In this document: one piece after another, positions 1 through 5,947 of the stretch
How positions within the stretch are numbered: position 1 is the first letter of the stretch
Layout: each line of letters opens with the position of its first letter
NCBI GenBank assembly: GCA_905235815.1
Contig: CAJOMT010000056.1
Coordinates: forward strand, 1 to 8,258
Reading direction: 5' to 3'
Origin: an uncultured Clostridia bacterium
GTDB taxonomy: Bacteria > Bacillota > Clostridia > Christensenellales > Borkfalkiaceae
DNA length: 8,258 nt
Position numbers and translations under genes: made by a program
The notes under the pieces: model-generated
What the model was told of the DNA's origin: nothing
Seen by the model: only the letters and a program-made list of their open reading frames with translations
The model's database searches: none

Positions 1-14
1 CGTATATATATAAA

Positions 15-698
15 TTATTCTGCGATTGCGTCTTGAGAAATAGGGATACCGAACTCGGCGTCTATATCGAAGGAATCGACGTTTTCGTAAGCGGCGAGTT
101 TGGATATTGATACCTCGTAAGCCGTCATTGTTTTGCTTTCGGTTTCGGAAATTTTTTTCGTATATTCTCTGCTTTGTATTCTGCCGGACAATGCGATTTT
201 TTCGCCCACGCCTAAATTTCTTACGAATCTGGCGTTTCTTCCCCATGCGATACACGGTATATAGTCGGACTTATTGTAGGCTCTGTTTACCGCTACCAAT
301 ACGTCGGCAATTTCTCTGCTAAACGGCGTAGTTCTGTATATGGGCGGTTTGCAGATATAACCCGATAATACGATATTGTTCGGATTTTCGATATTTTTTC
401 CGTCTATAATTTCTCTTACGAAAACCGTCAGCATAAGTTTGCTCTTGCCGTCTACCAACTTGTTGTAACTTCTGAATTGTCCGATTGCGCAAATTTCAGA
501 GTTCAAAGTCAAATGATTGTTCTCTATCAGCCTTTCGGAAACGGTTATCGGCAAAATATCCGCTTGCCCCGAAAGCCTTTTCACAAGTAAATCCGTTTCG
601 TAAAAGCCCTCTCCGTAAACCTCGTGCGAATATCTCGCTTCGCTTACGATTTCGCCTTTTACGAGTACTCTGTTGCTGAGTTTTTCTTCGTTAATCAT
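15..698 (-). CDS. Tandem OB-fold single-stranded DNA-binding protein
   Basis: The 227-residue product reads as two OB folds in a row. The first spans about residues 9-98 and is divergent. The second, about 107-205, carries the clear SSB/PriB-type signature: GYICKPP (113-119), YRTTPF (121-126), AVNRAYNKSDYIPCIAWG (136-153) and a strand ending GRIQSREY (172-179). It probably binds single-stranded DNA in replication or repair. The acidic phenylalanine-containing tip that canonical bacterial SSB uses to recruit partners is missing; the protein ends in ...SQDAIAE. That suggests an accessory SSB rather than the housekeeping one. I chose the ATG at 696-698 because AGGGAG lies 6 bases upstream; an ATG further upstream (744-746) would add 16 unrelated residues and falls inside a hairpin. 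It lies 155 bases downstream of the membrane-protein gene on the same strand. The family call is firm; the exact role is inferred. Confidence 0.85.
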   Translation of the reverse strand: MINEEKLSNRVLVKGEIVSEARYSHEVYGEGFYETDLLVKRLSGQADILPITVSERLIENNHLTLNSEICAIGQFRSYNKLVDGKSKLMLTVFVREIIDGKNIENPNNIVLSGYICKPPIYRTTPFSREIADVLVAVNRAYNKSDYIPCIAWGRNARFVRNLGVGEKIALSGRIQSREYTKKISETESKTMTAYEVSISKLAAYENVDSFDIDAEFGIPISQDAIAE

Positions 699-704
699 AA
701 TACA

Positions 705-710
705 CTCCCT
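705..710 (-). promoter_or_regulatory. Ribosome binding site that fixes the SSB start
   Basis: On the minus strand AGGGAG sits 6 bases before the ATG at 698. This supports the 227-residue product over the longer frame opening at 746. Confidence 0.7.
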
Positions 711-721
711 TGTTTTTCTTT

Positions 722-755
722 CCCCTCTTATGGCGATAATCGACACATAGAGGGG
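722..755 (+). terminator. Strong hairpin with T tract: plus-strand terminator or SSB leader hairpin
   Basis: CCCCTCTTATG (722-732) pairs with CATAGAGGGG (746-755), giving ten base pairs with one bulged T at 728. The 13-base loop contains a small CGA/TCG inner stem. On the plus strand it is followed at once by TTTTT and then GCTTTTATTT, the form of an intrinsic terminator. No plus-strand gene lies to its left in this window, so what it would stop is unclear. Read on the minus strand it lies in the 5' leader of the SSB gene, is followed by A-rich sequence and not U's, and so would not terminate there. Confidence 0.45.
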
Positions 756-786
756 TTTTTGCTTTTATTTGGCAATTTGTAATAAA

Positions 787-795
787 ATTTTAGCA
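787..795 (-). promoter_or_regulatory. Candidate extended -10 promoter for the SSB gene
   Basis: The minus strand reads TGCTAAAAT, an extended -10 (TG, one base, then TAAAAT). No good -35 box stands 16-18 bases upstream. Transcription would begin near 780, giving an 80-base leader that contains the 722-755 hairpin. The region is AT-rich, so a chance match is possible. Confidence 0.3.
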
Positions 796-853
796 TAGTG
801 TTTTTGCCGCTTAACGGGATTATTTGTATAAAAATAGAGGTTTTTGTCGTTTT

Positions 854-1510
854 TCAAGCGATATGGTATTTTGACATCATCTTGACTATTTTCAAAAGTC
901 TGTCCGAAAAGGCTTGGCGCTCGAACGGAAGCGGTTCTCTTGTCGCAAATTTTTGCATATCCATTTCCGCCTTGTCGAGTTCGTCCTCCTCGGAGGGTGT
1001 GATTTCTTCTCTGCGAAGTTTATCGATTATATTTTGAATTTCGTTGAAATTCGGTTCGATGCCGTTATTGTCGTATTGGTTGGGCATAATATACTCCACT
1101 CTTTTTATGGTTCCGCCGCGCGGCTTGTCGTAGGTGTATTTTTCGGAAAGTTTGCCTATAAGTCGTTTATCGCGCATTGTAAGCTTAACTTTTTCTTGCG
1201 ATAAGAGCCTTAAAATGTCTGCGAGTGCGAAGTTTAAGGCAAATACCAAAAGCGAAACAAACGTGAATTGCGCAGATTTGGTTTCGCTCAAAAGCACGGC
1301 GTAGACTGCGAGCCAAAGCGTAAATAAAATTAAATTGATAGTTAAGCAGAATTGCTTATTGGCATATCTGAATCTTTTAGAGAAAATGCAGATAATTAAA
1401 AACACTGAGAAAATCGCCGTCATAGCGAGCGGTGCGGCATAAAAGACGATATAATAGCGCCCTACGTATTTCGCTATCAATCTTGTAATACTTCCTAAAT
1501 ATCTTTCCAT
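854..1510 (-). CDS. Unrecognised three-helix membrane protein, divergent from spoIIID
   Basis: I do not recognise this 218-residue protein. Three hydrophobic segments are visible at about residues 20-43, 56-74 and 82-103, with a basic stretch (KRFRYANK, 45-52) between the first two that is probably cytoplasmic. From about 104 to the end it is soluble and charged: a basic part (VKLTMRDKRLIGKLSEKY), then a predicted helical, strongly acidic part around ITPSEEDELDKAEMDM, and a basic C-terminus. No catalytic motif is apparent. An in-frame TGA two codons upstream rules out a longer product. The GAGG before the ATG at 1510 is only one or two bases away, closer than normal, so a TTG at codon 11 with AGGAAG ten bases upstream is an alternative start. 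It is divergent from spoIIID and followed by the SSB gene; no terminator is visible after it. Confidence 0.7.
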   Translation of the reverse strand: MERYLGSITRLIAKYVGRYYIVFYAAPLAMTAIFSVFLIICIFSKRFRYANKQFCLTINLILFTLWLAVYAVLLSETKSAQFTFVSLLVFALNFALADILRLLSQEKVKLTMRDKRLIGKLSEKYTYDKPRGGTIKRVEYIMPNQYDNNGIEPNFNEIQNIIDKLRREEITPSEEDELDKAEMDMQKFATREPLPFERQAFSDRLLKIVKMMSKYHIA

Positions 1511-1599
1511 ACCTCAATTATTGCCTATAAAAATTCGTTTATACAAAAAATTCATTAAAACAAAGTATGGTGAATAAAATTAGTATCGGAGGAACGATT
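1511..1599. promoter_or_regulatory. Divergent promoter region between membrane-protein gene and spoIIID
   Basis: This AT-rich spacer must hold the promoters of both the leftward pair and the rightward spoIIID cluster. I cannot assign either one firmly. On the plus strand TATACAAA (1540-1547) resembles a sigma-E -10 (CATACA-T), but no -35 lies at the right distance. TAAAACAAAG (1556-1565) matches nine of ten positions of the SpoIIID box WWRRACARNY, which would fit self-regulation. On the minus strand TATAAA (rc of 1536-1541) is a possible -10 for the membrane-protein gene. The ATG at 1567 opens spoIIID's frame but has no ribosome binding site. Confidence 0.5.
1588..1592 (+). promoter_or_regulatory. 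Ribosome binding site fixing a TTG start for spoIIID
   Basis: GGAGG lies 7 bases before the TTG at 1600, and lies inside the reading frame if the upstream ATG at 1567 is used. Its strength and spacing make TTG the likely initiator. Confidence 0.75.
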
Positions 1600-1857
1600 T
1601 TGTATTACGATATAGAAACGAGGGTGATAAAAGAGGCGGAATATCTTTTGAAAGAACGGACGACTGTCAGAGGCGTTGCCGAGAAATTCGGCGTGAGTAA
1701 ATCCACGGTTCATTACGATATGACAAAGAGGCTGTCGGGGCTTGATTTCGTGCTGTACGAAAAGGTAAAAGAAATTTTGTCGATAAACCTGTCCGAAAGA
1801 CATATAAGGGGCGGAATAGCGACGAGAGATAAATTCAAGCGCTTGTCCGAGCATTAG
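1600..1857 (+). CDS. spoIIID: Sporulation transcriptional regulator SpoIIID
   Basis: SpoIIID is the small DNA-binding protein that activates and represses mother-cell genes after sigma-E comes on. The 85-residue product has the characteristic helix-turn-helix TVRGVAEKFGVSKSTVHYDM (22-41) followed by RL, then the conserved VKEIL and the basic C-terminal part ERHIRGGIATRDKFKR, which in the Bacillus protein also contacts DNA. I start it at TTG 1600 because GGAGG is 7 bases upstream and because this N-terminus lines up with the Bacillus subtilis protein without extra residues. The ATG at 1567 would add 11 residues and lacks a binding site. Its stop overlaps the ribosome binding site of yqfC, so it heads the plus-strand cluster. 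In B. subtilis spoIIID lies elsewhere, next to mbl. Confidence 0.93.
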   Translation: MYYDIETRVIKEAEYLLKERTTVRGVAEKFGVSKSTVHYDMTKRLSGLDFVLYEKVKEILSINLSERHIRGGIATRDKFKRLSEH

Positions 1858-1866
1858 GAGTGAAAA

Positions 1867-2124
1867 ATGGCGCTTTTTGAAAATTTACTCGATTCACTCG
1901 GTATCGACTGCGAACTTACGCCGTACAGATACCGTTATTACGTATACGGCAAATGCGGCGGTTGGTTCGAGGGGGTAACTATCGTAAGTTATTCAAAGGA
2001 CGAAGTTATTTTTAAAATTCACGACGGCAAATTACAAGTCAAGGGCAAAAATTTATCCGTAAAAAAATACGTTGAAAAGGAAGTTGCGCTGACGGGTGAA
2101 ATTTACGGGGTAGAGCGAATATGA
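1867..2124 (+). CDS. yqfC: Sporulation protein YqfC (YabP/YqfC family)
   Basis: This 85-residue protein belongs to the YabP/YqfC family: an all-beta pattern with the conserved core E-G-V-T-I-V-S-Y-S-K-D-E-V (35-47), then KIHDGKLQVKGKNLSV and KKYVEKEVALTGEI near the end. The molecular role is not known; in B. subtilis yqfC belongs to the mother-cell sigma-E regulon and partners yqfD. AGGAG lies 6 bases before the ATG and begins within the spoIIID stop codon. The stop overlaps the start of yqfD (ATGA), indicating translational coupling. Identification rests on both sequence pattern and position. Confidence 0.9.
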   Translation: MALFENLLDSLGIDCELTPYRYRYYVYGKCGGWFEGVTIVSYSKDEVIFKIHDGKLQVKGKNLSVKKYVEKEVALTGEIYGVERI

Positions 2125-3017
2125 AAGGACTGCGCGAAAGATTCGAGGTTACCGGCGACCATATCGAATACCTTATGGAATGGTTGCACGGCAAAAACGT
2201 CAATATTTACGGCGTTAAAATGATAAAAAACGGGCTAATTTTAACAATTGATTATAAAGACCGTAAAAAACTTTTTGCAATTTCTTCCAATATGTGCTAT
2301 AATATAAGAAAGATAGGGTATACGGGAAAGTTTGCACCCTTCAAATACGTTGCCGAAAGAGTAGGAATTCTGGTCGGAGCGGCGCTTTTTTTGGCGGCGA
2401 TTATTTTAACCGACGGCATAGTGGTCAAGTTTTCATATAAAGGCGACGCAGTATATCTCGAAAAGGAGATAGACGCGGTTTTAGAGTCGGAAGGCGTAAA
2501 AGAGTGGTCGTATATCGGCGGCGAAGAATGTGGCAAGTTGCGTAGCGCTATACTTTCTTCGTCGGATAAGTTTTCTTACGTATCGGTAGAGAAAAAAGGG
2601 CATAAACTTATAATAGAGGCATATAAGGCGTATGAAAGCGTCGTGCCGCTCGATACAAAAAAGGAAAAGATCGTAGCGACTAAAGCAGGAAAAGTGAACA
2701 GGATAACCGTATTAAGCGGTACGGCTCTCGTAAACGTCGGCGACGAGGTGAAAGAGGGCGACGTTTTGATAGACGGCAGTTATACGCATAACGAGTCAAC
2801 CGGTACGACCTATGCGCTCGGCGAAGTGGAAATTGCCGCTGAATACGTTTACGAATATAGTGGCGTCGGAGACGCCGATTCGGTAAAAAGTCGGGCTATA
2901 ACACTCGCAATCGAGAGTTTGGGCTGTGAAGCGACGGTAAAAGACGTGCGCATAACGGACGGCGAGAACGGGAATATTTGTATCGTTACGTTGGAATATT
3001 TCATATTGATAGGTTAA
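2121..3017 (+). CDS. yqfD: Sporulation protein YqfD, short form
   Basis: YqfD is a membrane protein needed for efficient sporulation in B. subtilis. The 298-residue product has a cytoplasmic N-terminal part starting KGLRERFEVTG, one membrane helix at about 82-102 (GILVGAALFLAAIILTDGIV), and then an outward-facing part. Residues 184-219 (IVATKAGKVNRITVLSG to GDEVKEGDVLIDG) form the hammerhead or lipoyl-like segment typical of the family. The C-terminus (AITLAIESLGCEATVKDV...VTLEYFILIG) matches the end of the family. The Bacillus protein is about 398 residues; what is missing lies between the lipoyl-like segment and the C-terminal helix, so this is an internal loss and not a truncated or frameshifted gene. 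The start overlaps the yqfC stop, and phoH begins two bases after its stop. Confidence 0.88.
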   Translation: MKGLRERFEVTGDHIEYLMEWLHGKNVNIYGVKMIKNGLILTIDYKDRKKLFAISSNMCYNIRKIGYTGKFAPFKYVAERVGILVGAALFLAAIILTDGIVVKFSYKGDAVYLEKEIDAVLESEGVKEWSYIGGEECGKLRSAILSSSDKFSYVSVEKKGHKLIIEAYKAYESVVPLDTKKEKIVATKAGKVNRITVLSGTALVNVGDEVKEGDVLIDGSYTHNESTGTTYALGEVEIAAEYVYEYSGVGDADSVKSRAITLAIESLGCEATVKDVRITDGENGNICIVTLEYFILIG

Positions 3018-3019
3018 AT

Positions 3020-4006
3020 ATGGCGGAAATAAATTACGTCGATTGCGAGAACAATGAAAATTTGACGTTGCTGCTCGGCGTGTTTGATGAAAACTTAAAT
3101 ATTATCTCTCGAGAGACGGGAGTGAGCGCCTTTGTGGAAGGTACGAAAATAAGGCTTAGCGGCGAAGAAGGACAAGTCCTGTTGGCGAGCGTCGTTCTGA
3201 CGAAGTTACTTGCCATAATCAAGGCGAAAGAGCCGCTGGACAAGTCCAAAATAATATATTGTGTAGAACTTGCCAAAGAGGGCAATGCCGACGGGATAGA
3301 GAAGATAATGAGCGGAATAGTCGCTATCACTTCTCACGGAAAGCAAATAAAGTGCAAGACTGTCGGCCAGAAAAAGTACGTCGACGCCATAAAGAAAAAT
3401 ACTATCGTGTTCGGCGTGGGGCCGGCTGGAACGGGAAAGACGTATTTAGCCGTTGCGATGGCTGTTTCGGCGTTCAAGAGCAAAGAAGTAGATAAGATAA
3501 TTTTAACGAGGCCGGCGGTCGAGGCAGGTGAAAAACTCGGATTTTTGCCGGGCGACTTGCAGACCAAAGTCGATCCGTATCTTCGTCCGCTCTACGATGC
3601 GTTGCAAGAGATGCTGGGGCTGGATAATTATTCCAAATTGATTGAAAGGGGCGTAATCGAAGTTGCGCCGCTGGCGTATATGCGAGGCAGAACTTTGCAA
3701 AATGCGTTCATTATTTTAGACGAGGCGCAAAACACCACCAAAGAACAGATGAAGATGTTTCTCACGCGCTTAGGCGACGGAAGCAAAATGGTAATTACCG
3801 GCGATTTAACTCAGATTGACTTGCCGGAAGGGAAGAAGAGCGGATTAAAACACGCCGTTGACATATTAAAGAATATCGAAGGGCTGGATAGCGTATTTTT
3901 AACGGCGAAAGACGTCGTACGCCATCCGCTCGTTACCGAAATAGTAAAGGCGTATTCATTATCCGAAAAAAATAATAATAAAGACAAAAGAGAGGGCAAT
4001 GTTTAA
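3020..4006 (+). CDS. phoH: PhoH family P-loop ATPase
   Basis: This is a PhoH-type nucleotide-binding protein of 328 residues, close to the roughly 320 of the B. subtilis protein. An N-terminal KH-like part covers about 1-115. The ATPase core has Walker A GPAGTGKT (134-141), Walker B IILDEAQN (231-238) and the downstream sensor stretch MVITGDLTQIDLP. Also present is VAPLAYMRGRTL, another family hallmark. The family is linked to RNA metabolism and often neighbours ybeY; the biochemical role is not settled. I start at ATG 3020, two bases after yqfD ends, with AGG 6 bases upstream; an ATG at 2978 would run back into yqfD and add 14 non-homologous residues. Its last eight bases overlap the start of pgpH. 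Confidence 0.95.
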   Translation: MAEINYVDCENNENLTLLLGVFDENLNIISRETGVSAFVEGTKIRLSGEEGQVLLASVVLTKLLAIIKAKEPLDKSKIIYCVELAKEGNADGIEKIMSGIVAITSHGKQIKCKTVGQKKYVDAIKKNTIVFGVGPAGTGKTYLAVAMAVSAFKSKEVDKIILTRPAVEAGEKLGFLPGDLQTKVDPYLRPLYDALQEMLGLDNYSKLIERGVIEVAPLAYMRGRTLQNAFIILDEAQNTTKEQMKMFLTRLGDGSKMVITGDLTQIDLPEGKKSGLKHAVDILKNIEGLDSVFLTAKDVVRHPLVTEIVKAYSLSEKNNNKDKREGNV

Positions 4007-5477
4007 ACAATCTAAAAAGGTAAAACCTTGGTCAAAGGCCGACTACGGCAAAACCATATCGTTTTTTGCAATCCATACGACGATATTGTTCATAATTTTT
4101 CTTTTGGCTTCGTACGTGAAGTCAGATTATAATTTCGTGGCGAGTATGTCGGTGCTTTTTTCGTCCGACAAGATTTATACTACGCTGTATATTGCGATTG
4201 CGCTAATACTTACCAATGTCGGTATGTACTTATATTTTTTCAGCGAGCATAGGGATTTTTTAAGGGAAATCAAGAACATAAATATGACGTTTATAATATT
4301 AGAAGTGTCGATAGTGATAATGTTCTTTGTCGGCGAATATTTAAGCGTTTACGCTCGGCCGTTTGCACTTTGCGCTTTGCTCGTGCTGCTGCTTATCGAC
4401 AGGCGTACGGCAATATTTATGAATACCGTATTATGCTTGTTAATGTTTATGCTCGACATATTTTTGGCTGAAACGTTTACGAGCATGCAACTGTATTCGG
4501 CGCTCATAATCTGCTATACTTCAAGCTTGTTCGCCATATATCTCGTTTACGGACTGCGTTCGAGATTGGCTGTCTTTTTAATGGGTTTTGTAATTGCCGT
4601 GCCGGTAACGGCATGTTGCATTTGCCTTGAATTCACTAATTTTCTTAAAATGCCGATAAATTATATACTGTACGGTTTGACTTCCGGAATACTTTCGGTA
4701 GTTTTGATGATGGCGTTGCTTCCGTTTTTCGAAAAGATTTTCGCCGTCGTAACAGATTACAGGCTTGCCGAAATTACGGACCACAAATCTACGCTTATCA
4801 AGCGCCTTATAGCGCAAGCGCCGGGAACGTTCAACCACTCGCTCGTCGTGTCGACTTTGGCGGAGTCGTGCGCAAACGCTATCGGCGAAAATGCTCTTTT
4901 GGCGAGGGCGTGCGCATATTATCACGACATCGGTAAATTGAAAAACCCCGAAATGTTCACCGAAAACCAAAACGGCTTCAATCCGCATAACGAACTAAGC
5001 CCCGAACTTTCTACGGATATAATCAGGGCTCATACCAAAGACGGATACAATCTCATCAAAAAATACCATTTACCGCAAATACTTGCCGACGTAGCGCTTC
5101 AACACCACGGCACTTTGTCGATACGTTATTTCTATGATAAAGCGTTGAAGTTTACCGAGGGCGAACTCGATATAGAAAACTTTTCTTATCCGGGGCCAAA
5201 GCCTCAGACTAAAATAGCGGCTATAATAATGATAGCGGACGGCGCAGAGGCAAAGGTGAGAACGCTCCCCGACCGCTCCCATGCGAAAGTTGATGCAGCG
5301 GTAAGGGAAATTATAGAGGAGAGAATGAATTTCGATCAGTTCTCCGAATGTGAAATAACGTTTAAAGACATAGATATAATAAGGGCGACTATAACCAACA
5401 GTTTAGCCGGCGTATATCACGACCGAGTTGAGTATCCGAAACTCAAATACGGCAAAAGCGCAAGGAACGGTGATTAA
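3999..5477 (+). CDS. pgpH: Membrane cyclic-di-AMP phosphodiesterase PgpH (7TM-HD), lacking the extracellular domain
   Basis: PgpH (YqfF) hydrolyses cyclic di-AMP with a cytoplasmic HD domain. The metal and catalytic set is complete: H280, H309-D310 (in YYHDIGK), H345, H369-H370 (in LQHHGT) and D414 (in IADGAEA), with spacing close to that of the Listeria enzyme. The N-terminal half is membrane: a helix at about 19-41, then seven hydrophobic segments between about 60 and 246, ending in the family signature LPFFEKIF. The B. subtilis protein is about 711 residues and carries a large extracytoplasmic 7TMR-HDED domain after the first helix; here only about 18 residues separate helices one and two, so that domain is absent and the product is 492 residues. 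The ATG overlaps phoH by eight bases, and the GAGGG upstream is very close to it, so coupling is likely. Confidence 0.93.
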   Translation: MFKQSKKVKPWSKADYGKTISFFAIHTTILFIIFLLASYVKSDYNFVASMSVLFSSDKIYTTLYIAIALILTNVGMYLYFFSEHRDFLREIKNINMTFIILEVSIVIMFFVGEYLSVYARPFALCALLVLLLIDRRTAIFMNTVLCLLMFMLDIFLAETFTSMQLYSALIICYTSSLFAIYLVYGLRSRLAVFLMGFVIAVPVTACCICLEFTNFLKMPINYILYGLTSGILSVVLMMALLPFFEKIFAVVTDYRLAEITDHKSTLIKRLIAQAPGTFNHSLVVSTLAESCANAIGENALLARACAYYHDIGKLKNPEMFTENQNGFNPHNELSPELSTDIIRAHTKDGYNLIKKYHLPQILADVALQHHGTLSIRYFYDKALKFTEGELDIENFSYPGPKPQTKIAAIIMIADGAEAKVRTLPDRSHAKVDAAVREIIEERMNFDQFSECEITFKDIDIIRATITNSLAGVYHDRVEYPKLKYGKSARNGD

Positions 5478-5479
5478 AA

Positions 5480-5944
5480 ATGAAGTTGCGCCTGATTGAA
5501 ACGAATGCGCCCTTCGATTTATCAAAAGTTGCAGACGAGGCGTATAGAGAACTTGAACAGACAGACGATCTCGCAATAGAACTTTCGTTCGTGGACGAAG
5601 ACGAGATACAGAGACTGAATAGGGAATATAGAAATATAGACCGTGTGACCGACGTTTTGTCGTTCCCGTATCTTGACGGGATAAGATACAAGACAATAAA
5701 GGTCGAAGACTATCCCGAGGACGCAGAGGACGGCGAACTCCTTTTAGGTTCCGTTTGCGTTTGCACCGAAGTCGCCAAAAGACAAGCGGAAGAATACGGA
5801 CATTCTTTCGAGAGAGAGGTCGCATTTTTGACATTACACGGGATACTACATTGTTTCGGTTACGACCATTTAAGCGAGTCAGACGAAAAAGAGATGAACG
5901 GCATTGCCGAAAAAATAATGAATACACTTTCGATAAAGAGGTAA
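5480..5944 (+). CDS. ybeY: Endoribonuclease YbeY (rRNA maturation factor)
   Basis: YbeY is a zinc endoribonuclease that acts in 16S rRNA 3'-end maturation and ribosome quality control. The zinc motif H-x3-H-x5-H is intact at H120, H124 and H130 (HGILHCFGYDH). The other conserved block, RVTDVLSFP (55-63), contains the active-site arginine; it has valine where most homologues have proline. At 154 residues the length is normal. The ATG is two bases after the pgpH stop, with GGTGA (5469-5473) six bases upstream. Only three bases separate it from era, without the dgkA and cdd genes found between them in B. subtilis. Confidence 0.95.
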   Translation: MKLRLIETNAPFDLSKVADEAYRELEQTDDLAIELSFVDEDEIQRLNREYRNIDRVTDVLSFPYLDGIRYKTIKVEDYPEDAEDGELLLGSVCVCTEVAKRQAEEYGHSFEREVAFLTLHGILHCFGYDHLSESDEKEMNGIAEKIMNTLSIKR

Positions 5945-5947
5945 TCG

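Noticed and set aside
699..746. N-terminal extension of the SSB-like protein to the ATG at 746
   Set aside because: The added residues are not OB-like, the ATG lies within a hairpin, and a good binding site serves the ATG at 698.
800..835. CCGCTTAACGG as a terminator after the membrane-protein gene
   Set aside because: The stem is only three or four pairs and no T tract follows on the minus strand.
798..1204. Plus-strand open frames opposite the membrane-protein gene (798-1037 and 914-1204)
   Set aside because: They lack binding sites and known motifs; the minus-strand frame has a coherent membrane-helix plus charged-tail layout.
1562..1569. Minus-strand CATACTTT as a sigma-E -10 for the membrane-protein gene
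   Set aside because: The nearest ATA-type -35 is about two bases off the expected distance, so the match is not good enough to annotate.
1555..1854. A 99-codon minus-strand open frame opposite spoIIID
   Set aside because: SpoIIID on the plus strand is unmistakable; the antisense frame has no family resemblance.
2978..3019. Upstream start for phoH
   Set aside because: It would overlap yqfD by 40 bases and add residues outside the family; ATG 3020 just after the yqfD stop fits operon spacing.
4578..4988. A 136-codon minus-strand open frame opposite pgpH
   Set aside because: It lies wholly across the PgpH membrane and HD region, has no ribosome binding site, and is a compositional shadow.
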